A stretch of 64,000 bases of DNA from Borreliella andersonii. GTDB lineage: Bacteria; Spirochaetota; Spirochaetia; Borreliales; Borreliaceae. The number at the start of each line of letters is the position of its first letter. Within the stretch, counting starts at the first letter, position 1. Below, in pieces: positions 58,467 to 64,000 of the stretch. The notes under the pieces were generated by a model. The model saw only the letters and a list, made by a program, of their open reading frames with translations. It did not search any database and had not been told where the DNA came from. Location of the stretch: NCBI RefSeq assembly GCF_032595875.1, contig NZ_CP132457.1, positions 62,001-126,000 on the forward strand. Reading direction: 5' to 3'. The translations under genes were made by a program, and so were the position numbers.

Positions 58467-59081
58467 TTAATTTTGCTTAAGTTCTAAAATTTTATTATTT
58501 GCTATATTTATATATAAATTATTTTCATACGGAAACTTAACAATCTCTTCATATACTTTAACAGCAATATCCTTATCTTTTTCTTCAATCAATATTGCCT
58601 TACTCAAAAGAGCTCTTACCTTTAAAAAGTCCAAACTAGTACTATTGATAAGATCTTCATAAACTAACAAAGCATCTTCTTTTAATCCCATTTTTTCGTA
58701 AACTGCGGCTTTATTAAGAAAAGCAATTTCACTTTCAATGCCTTTTGCCTTAATAACAATCTCTAAATCTTTAATAGCCTCATCATACTGTGCCTGACTT
58801 TGAAAATAAACAGCTCTGGCCAAATAGAATCTTGAAATAAAATAAGATGAAATTTCTTTTTCCTTTGAAATAAGTTCTTTTATCCTAATAAATATTTTTT
58901 CTCTCTCTTTGGTATCATTTTCTTTTAAATAATCACTTAAATCTTTTTCAAGATTTTCTACTATTTCCCCACCACTCTTTACATAATCTTTGCCTAAAGA
59001 ATTATAAAAAACAGCAATAATAGATACAACCACAAAAATAATAGCAATAAAGAAAACTAAAAGATTATTCCTAGCCATCAT
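58467..59081 (-). CDS. Membrane-anchored TPR protein
   Basis: 204 residues: one N-terminal span (LLVFFIAIIFVVVSIIAVFYNSLG), a charged helix, then three TPR-like pairs (SRFYLARAVYFQSQAQYDEAIKDLEIVIKA, EIAFLNKAAVYEKMGLKEDALLVYEDLI). It resembles YfgM-type tetratricopeptide proteins. Its first two codons are ATG ATG; the first overlaps the end of rpsA. Confidence 0.82.
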   Translation of the reverse strand: MMARNNLLVFFIAIIFVVVSIIAVFYNSLGKDYVKSGGEIVENLEKDLSDYLKENDTKEREKIFIRIKELISKEKEISSYFISRFYLARAVYFQSQAQYDEAIKDLEIVIKAKGIESEIAFLNKAAVYEKMGLKEDALLVYEDLINSTSLDFLKVRALLSKAILIEEKDKDIAVKVYEEIVKFPYENNLYINIANNKILELKQN

Positions 59082-60733
59082 TCATCCCTCTTTAACAAAT
59101 TTTCAAATGGCTTATAAGACTCCTCATCATTGCCCTTAAATAAATAAGAAGAAATTTCTTCTCTTGATCTTTGATTTTCATACTCCCTATAAGAAAGCAG
59201 TACTGATTTGTCTTTAGAATCAATACTTGTTATTACCACCTTAAGCTTGTTCCCAACGCCCAATTTTTCGAAAGTTTCCAAACTAGATTCTTTTGTATCC
59301 CCTAGTTGAATTTTACTAATAAATCCCATTATCTTATTATAAACTCTTACTTGGAAGCCTTTTGATTTTTTCTCTACAATCTCAACCTCAATAGTATCAC
59401 CTTTTTTATAACTTTTAGAAAAATCTTCCCAAGGACTCTCTTCTAGTTGCTTAATTCCTAATCTAACATTTCTCTTTCGCTTATCAACCTCAAGCACTTT
59501 CCCATTCACTAAATCACCTATCTTGAAATATTCTTCAGGATCAATCTCCTCAAGCCAAGAAATATCAAACTTACTAACATAAGCATCTATACCCTCTTCA
59601 ATATTTACAAAAGCACCTGTTTTTGTAATATTGGTAACAACTCCTTGAACAACTCTCCCAATAGGATACTTTTCGGGCAATCTTTCCCAAGGATTCTCAT
59701 TTATTTGTTTAATACCTAACGATATTTTTTGATTTTCTTTATCTATCTCTAAAACCTTAACTTCTATAAGCTGGCCAAGTTTTATTAACTCCTGAGGACT
59801 TTTTACTACTCTTATCCAGGAAAAATTACTAATATGTAAAAATCCCGACAATTCGCTGTCAAGCTCAATAACAGCTCCAAAGGGCAAAATTTTTACAACC
59901 TTCCCTTTTACAATGCTATCAATTTTATATTTAACATCTACAGAATCCCAAGGATTTGCTTTTAAGGCCTTAAGGGACAATTCCATTTTACCTGTTTGTG
60001 GATTTATCTTAATAATTTTCAACTTTAACTTATCACCAAGTCTAACAAAATCTTCAACATTTTCAACCTGATTAAAAGAAATATTTCTTTTATGCAAAAT
60101 CCCTGTGACAAAATTTTTAATCTTTACAATCGCACCATATTCTGTAATACGCTCAACCACGCCATCAACCACATCTTCTTCATTGTAAGAACTTACTAGC
60201 TCTATTCTCTTAGCAAAATCTCTTTCTTTTTCTAAAGTACGCCTATCAAGAATAAGTCTCAAACCGTCCGTTTCGCTTGCTTCAAGTATATAAAATTCAA
60301 CAACAGACCCTCTTTTTAATTTCTCATCCTTAGATTTAGAGCTTAAATAAAAAGGCATAAAGCCAGAAACATTTTCATTAATTTGAATCTTATAACCATT
60401 TGAAAGTTCAACCAACACTTTGCCTTTAATTATTTTTTTACTTTGAATATATTCATATACCTTATCTTGAAAATCTAAAGAATCAAGCTTTTCAACACTT
60501 AAAATAAGACCTAATTCTCCACCTATTCTTACAACAATTGCTTCAAGTTTATCACCAACTTTGGGAACATTTTCAAATTCCTCAATCTTGATAAAACCCT
60601 CCGATTTATAACCAATATCTACTAGAACATAATCCTTCATAATGTTAACAACCGTCCCAGAAACACGACTTCCAAGTTCTACTCTTTCAAGCACTTTCAA
60701 ATAATTTTCTTGTAAATCTTTTTGATTTTCCAT
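59078..60733 (-). CDS. rpsA: Ribosomal protein S1 (six S1 repeats)
   Basis: About 551 residues from ATG 60733, with AGAGAGG five bases upstream. Six S1 domains can be counted, for example GSRVSGTVVNIMKDYVLVDIG, DVVDGVVERITEYGAIVKIK, SIVKGKVVKILPFGAVIELD and RVVQGVVTNITKTGAFVNIE; the second and last are more divergent. It binds mRNA on the 30S subunit, useful where few genes have strong ribosome-binding sites. It lies directly after cmk, the common cmk-rpsA pair. Confidence 0.95.
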   Translation of the reverse strand: MENQKDLQENYLKVLERVELGSRVSGTVVNIMKDYVLVDIGYKSEGFIKIEEFENVPKVGDKLEAIVVRIGGELGLILSVEKLDSLDFQDKVYEYIQSKKIIKGKVLVELSNGYKIQINENVSGFMPFYLSSKSKDEKLKRGSVVEFYILEASETDGLRLILDRRTLEKERDFAKRIELVSSYNEEDVVDGVVERITEYGAIVKIKNFVTGILHKRNISFNQVENVEDFVRLGDKLKLKIIKINPQTGKMELSLKALKANPWDSVDVKYKIDSIVKGKVVKILPFGAVIELDSELSGFLHISNFSWIRVVKSPQELIKLGQLIEVKVLEIDKENQKISLGIKQINENPWERLPEKYPIGRVVQGVVTNITKTGAFVNIEEGIDAYVSKFDISWLEEIDPEEYFKIGDLVNGKVLEVDKRKRNVRLGIKQLEESPWEDFSKSYKKGDTIEVEIVEKKSKGFQVRVYNKIMGFISKIQLGDTKESSLETFEKLGVGNKLKVVITSIDSKDKSVLLSYREYENQRSREEISSYLFKGNDEESYKPFENLLKRDE

Positions 60734-60735
60734 TC

Positions 60736-61401
60736 TCACCTCTCTCTTACTTTTTTCAAATTAAACTTTTCTATTATAATATTACACACATCGTCTAATC
60801 CTTTGTAGCTTGTATCAAGGTAAAAAACCCCTTTTGATAATTTTAACTTACCATATTGTTTTTTCTTGTCAACATTATCTCTTCTTTTAAGAGTACCTTC
60901 TAATTCTTCTAAAGTCTCATTCCCATTTCTTTGTTTATATCGCCTCAAAGCTCGAACTTTAACAGAAGCATCAAGATATATTTTAAATTCAGATTCTGGA
61001 AAAACTACAGTAGCAATATCTCTACCTTCTATTATATAATTATCATCGCTAAATTTAACAACCTCTCTTAGCTTTTTATTCACAATGTTTCTTATTCCAA
61101 CATAAGAAGAATAAAAAGAAACTTGAAAATCAATCTTATTATTTAAAATTTGATTTTCAACATTCTCTCCATTAAGCAAAAAGCTGAAATTATTAAAACT
61201 TATATCATTCTCAAGAATCAAACTTAAAAGCCTATCCTCACTAATAAAATCACTGCTACTTATATTAGATCTTTGAGCAATTAAAGTTATTATCCTATAA
61301 AGATGTCCAGAGCTGATAAATTTATAATTCAGCCTTACACCGAGCTCTCTTGCAATTGAGCTTTTTCCTGATGCTGAAGGTCCATCAATTGCTATTATCA
61401 T
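60736..61401 (-). CDS. cmk: Cytidylate kinase
   Basis: 221 residues. P-loop IAIDGPSASGKSSIARELG, then ISSGHLYRIITLI, IEGRDIATVVFPESEFKIYLDASVKVRALRRYKQ, and the DNVDKKKQYGKL lid. It phosphorylates CMP and dCMP. The usual SGxxYR tyrosine is preserved. It overlaps rluB by 17 bases. Confidence 0.95.
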   Translation of the reverse strand: MIIAIDGPSASGKSSIARELGVRLNYKFISSGHLYRIITLIAQRSNISSSDFISEDRLLSLILENDISFNNFSFLLNGENVENQILNNKIDFQVSFYSSYVGIRNIVNKKLREVVKFSDDNYIIEGRDIATVVFPESEFKIYLDASVKVRALRRYKQRNGNETLEELEGTLKRRDNVDKKKQYGKLKLSKGVFYLDTSYKGLDDVCNIIIEKFNLKKVRER

Positions 61402-62134
61402 TTAATTTCTCCAGCCTAGATTTCAAACTATTTATTTTAGACAAAGAAATAATTTTTACTTGGCCTTCCTTTAAGCTATCCAAATTAATATTACCAATTC
61501 TAATTCTATGAATTTTTTTTAAAAAAATATTTTTGCTCAAAAACACTTTTCTTATCTCTCTATTTTTACCTTCATCTAAAATTAATCTAGCAGAATTTTT
61601 ATTTAAAATTTCATAAGATTTTAACTTAAAAAATTCTTTTTCTACCTTTATACCCAATTTAAAAGAAATAAGCAAATTTTCATCAATATCTTTTTTTGAT
61701 TCAATAATATATTCTCTTTCAACTTTTTGCCTTGGATGAATAATATCGTTTGCAAATTTACCATCATTAGTAAATAATAAAAGCCCAGAGCTTTTAAAAT
61801 CAAGTCTACCAATTGAAAAAACACGTTCTTTAAATAACGGCTGAACTAAAGATATTGCTAGCTTTCTTCCATTAGCATCAAAATTGGAACACAAATAATT
61901 TCTAGGCTTGTTAAGAGCCAGATAAATTCTATTATTACTTTGAAAATCTTTAAAAACAAAAATTTGTTTTTTATAAATTATTTTATCTCCTAAAGTTACT
62001 TTATCCCCGAGTTTAGCAATAGTGTTATTAACTCTTACAAGCTTCTTTCTTATCAATTCCTCGCAAAATCTTCTTGACCCTACTCCCTTTTCAGCTAAAA
62101 AAACATGAACTCTAGGGGCTTTAAGTGCAATCAT
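61385..62134 (-). CDS. RluB/RsuA-family pseudouridine synthase
   Basis: 249 residues. An S4 domain first (VHVFLAEKGVGSRRFCEELIRKKLVRVN), then the catalytic aspartate in FSIGRLDFKSSGLLLFTNDG, and RLILDEGKNREIRKVF. It makes pseudouridine in 23S (RluB) or 16S (RsuA) rRNA; which one cannot be judged. It overlaps scpA by 14 bases. Confidence 0.93.
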   Translation of the reverse strand: MIALKAPRVHVFLAEKGVGSRRFCEELIRKKLVRVNNTIAKLGDKVTLGDKIIYKKQIFVFKDFQSNNRIYLALNKPRNYLCSNFDANGRKLAISLVQPLFKERVFSIGRLDFKSSGLLLFTNDGKFANDIIHPRQKVEREYIIESKKDIDENLLISFKLGIKVEKEFFKLKSYEILNKNSARLILDEGKNREIRKVFLSKNIFLKKIHRIRIGNINLDSLKEGQVKIISLSKINSLKSRLEKLNDNSN

Positions 62135-62888
62135 TAATTTTACAACCTCGATACAATACTAATTTATTATTCAAATATCCCAAATTTACAATATTAAGCA
62201 TTTTGCACTCAAGAGATACTAAAAAATAAGAAAATCTCTCAAAAGAATAATTATCGGCATTAAAATCCAAAAGAGAATCAAAAATTACACTACTCTCTTT
62301 ATTTAAAATAGAAATAATTTTCATCTTCTTCTCAAAAATTTTCAATTCGTATTTATTGCAAACAGCCTTAAATTTTCCATCACACAAAAAATTTTTATTA
62401 ATAACTTTTTTCTTCAATGCACCAGATTTTCTATTTAAATCTTTCTTTTTATTATTATCATTAACACTAGCATTAATATTTTTAACAAAATTATCACTAT
62501 CACCAAATATAAACTCTTCAATCATTTTTGAGTCATAGAATTTAAAATTTTTTGTTTGATTTAATTGTAATTTTTTATTTTCCTTATTTTTACTATAAGA
62601 TATTAATTTTTCCACAACTTTGCGTTCAGCTTTATCCTTGTATTCAAGCTTCAGTGGAAATAAAATTTGAGTTTTCCAATAAAACAAATTATTAGCAAGA
62701 TAAAAAAAATCGATCAATCCCCTAACGCTTATATTAAGGTCACCCGAAACACCTATAAATTCCTCAATTATTTGATTTAAACTCAAAGTTTTCAGAACAT
62801 ACCTATTCATACTAACATATTCAAAAAAAAGCTCTATTCCACCAGTAAAATTATCAAGGCTGATAGAATAACTATCTAATTCAGACAT
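62121..62888 (-). CDS. scpA: ScpA-like segregation and condensation protein (divergent)
   Basis: 255 residues. The N-terminus (SISLDNFTGGIELFFEYVSMNRYVLKTLSLNQIIEEFI) follows ScpA's F-x-GPLDLLLxLI ... IxxITxQY pattern, with GG instead of GP. A helical region reads LIDFFYLANNLFYWKTQILFPL, matching ScpA's EFLVMAATLLxIKSRxLLP. A poorly conserved middle and a winged-helix-like end follow. It is the kleisin of SMC-ScpAB. Its place next to a RluB gene is typical of the scpA-scpB-rluB cluster, but scpB is not seen here. Confidence 0.75.
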   Translation of the reverse strand: MSELDSYSISLDNFTGGIELFFEYVSMNRYVLKTLSLNQIIEEFIGVSGDLNISVRGLIDFFYLANNLFYWKTQILFPLKLEYKDKAERKVVEKLISYSKNKENKKLQLNQTKNFKFYDSKMIEEFIFGDSDNFVKNINASVNDNNKKKDLNRKSGALKKKVINKNFLCDGKFKAVCNKYELKIFEKKMKIISILNKESSVIFDSLLDFNADNYSFERFSYFLVSLECKMLNIVNLGYLNNKLVLYRGCKINDCT

Positions 62889-62902
62889 TTAAACTTTCCA
62901 TA

Positions 62903-64000
62903 TTACTCAGATTCATCTTCTTTAAATTCAATAAAATTACCATCCTCTTGATCAAAATTATTAAAAATCATTTTTCTAAGTCTCTTATCCAAATCATTTG
63001 CAAGCTCTACTTCTTTAGTAAGATGCTCAATAACACTTTCTTTTCCTTGTCCCAACTTAGTATCTCCTAATGAATACCAAGAGCCTGTTTTTTGTATTAA
63101 ATTATGCTTAATAGCAGCATCTAAAATACCAGCTTCTCTTGAAATACCTTTTCCAAAATAAATTATCAATTCTACTTTACGAAAAGGTGGAGCAACCTTA
63201 TTCTTAACAATCTTAACTCTAATTCTATTGCCAATAACATCATCACTTGGGCCTGACCTGATTACTTGTTCGATCTTTCGAACCTCAAGTATAAGAGATG
63301 AATAAAACTTTAAAGCATTCCCACCAGTAGTGGTCTCAGGATTGCCGAACATAACACCAATCCTCATCCTTATTTGATTAATAAACATAATGCAAGTATT
63401 GGATTTAGAAAGTATACCAGTAATCTTTCTAAGAGCTTTGCTCATTAACCTCGCCTGAAGACCAATCTGAGAACCCCCCATTTCTCCATCTATTTCTAAT
63501 TTGAGAGTTAAAGCTGCTACAGAATCAACTACAATCAAATCAACACCACCACTTCTTATTAAATGCTCAGCAATCTCAAGGGCTTGCTCTTCAGTATCAG
63601 GCTGACTAAGCCAAAGTTCTGCAACATTCACTCCCAAAGCTTTCGCATAAACAGGATCAAGAGCATGCTCAGCATCAATAAAAGCAGCTATACCGCCTTC
63701 TTTTTGCACCTCAGCAATCGCTTGAAGGGTTAAAGTAGTCTTGCCAGACGACTCGGGGCCAAAAATTTCTATTATGCGACCCTTAGGATATCCACCAATA
63801 CCAAGAGCCTCATCTAATACAATAGATCCCCACTCGACATACTTTTTATACCCTTTCCAACGGGAAATTCTCCCATCTTAATAAGGCTTCCCTTTCCAAA
63901 AGCTTTTTCTATTTGAACTCTTGCAAGCTCAATAGCTTCCTCTTTACTTGCTCTTTCTATGGCAAAAACAGTTTTTTCTCTTTTCCCCTTTAACTTTGAC
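62903..64000 (-). pseudogene. recA: RecA recombinase, frameshifted and with altered core residues; 5' end at window edge
   Basis: The start codon lies at the edge: base 64000 is probably the G of ATG, followed by SKLKGKREK. Residues 1-57 read normally to SMSSG, then the frame stops at 63814. The next frame resumes as [12 protein letters not shown] and contains Walker A GPESSGKT. The break is in the G run at 63828-63831 (one G missing or two extra). Downstream four invariant residues are changed: PDTGEQ to [11 protein letters not shown] to ALTLK, GEMGDSQ to GEMGGSQ, and the Arg of FYSSxRLE to Ile. The L2 loop [15 protein letters not shown] is intact. The GTG at 63709 is internal. Either this gene is decaying or the sequence is poor here. 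Confidence 0.9.

Noticed and set aside
62903..63709. Short RecA starting at GTG 63709
   Set aside because: The GTG is an internal Val codon after the P-loop; the rest of RecA lies upstream in another frame.

Overview
The window looks like a piece of a Lyme-group spirochaete chromosome (Borreliella, i.e. Borrelia burgdorferi sensu lato). The evidence is very low G+C, gene order and protein sequences that match what I remember of the B. burgdorferi B31 chromosome around BB0068-BB0131, a spirochaetal V-type ATPase operon with a DUF2764-like gene, and borrelial HtrA, LolCDE and PTS genes. I cannot fix the species. The window is housekeeping DNA, tightly packed, with no tRNA, rRNA, insertion sequence, prophage or CRISPR, and no gene-free stretch longer than about 210 bases.

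Layout. 1-14.5 kb, plus strand: end of a HAD phosphatase, aminopeptidase, a DUF212 protein, three membrane proteins that I read as a highly modified Rnf-type complex, prfB with its programmed frameshift, a PEGA-like protein, ftsY, a secreted repeat protein and the LolC-LolD-LolE lipoprotein exporter. 14.5-19.7 kb: two minus-strand unknown genes, then sufS, sufU and comM on the plus strand. 19.7-35.2 kb, minus strand: ldh, then a long run murI-rsgA-mutS2-unknown-V-ATPase (E, DUF2764, A, B, D, I, K)-unknown-lepA. 35.4-37.3 kb, plus: asnS and a secreted protein. 37.3-44.8 kb, minus: phosphoribosyltransferase, htrA, map, TPR protein, nusB, SurA-like foldase, thiolase. 44.9-46.3 kb, plus: a predicted outer-membrane barrel with LpxR-like features. 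46.3-51.2 kb, minus: rpsF-ssb-rpsR-rplI-dnaB and a PTS IICB gene. 51.4-52.1 kb, plus: a hemolysin III family protein. 52.1-64 kb, minus: recA-scpA-rluB-cmk-rpsA-TPR-lipoprotein-small membrane protein, then rpsB-tsf-frr-uppS-cdsA-rseP.

How the genes fit together. Much of the window serves translation (prfB, lepA, asnS, rsgA, map, frr, tsf, rpsB, rpsA, rpsR, rpsF, rplI) and envelope building (LolCDE, FtsY, RseP, UppS, CdsA, MurI, HtrA, SurA-like). Energy comes from fermentation (LDH) and an ion-pumping V-ATPase whose K subunit has the residues of a sodium pump. SufS and SufU stand alone without SufBCD, as expected for an organism with very few Fe-S proteins. The same theme appears in the Rnf-like genes, where the RnfC-like part has lost every cluster cysteine.

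Points to distrust or follow up. Three genes are frameshifted in this sequence: sufS (one extra A in a run of ten), comM (two single-base losses) and recA (an indel in a G run plus four changes at highly conserved positions). Sequencing error is a real possibility for the short-run indels; the recA substitutions are harder to explain that way. lepA seems to start at AUU, a lipoprotein gene has AUA where its start should be, and two genes (sufU and the LpxR-like gene) look leaderless.
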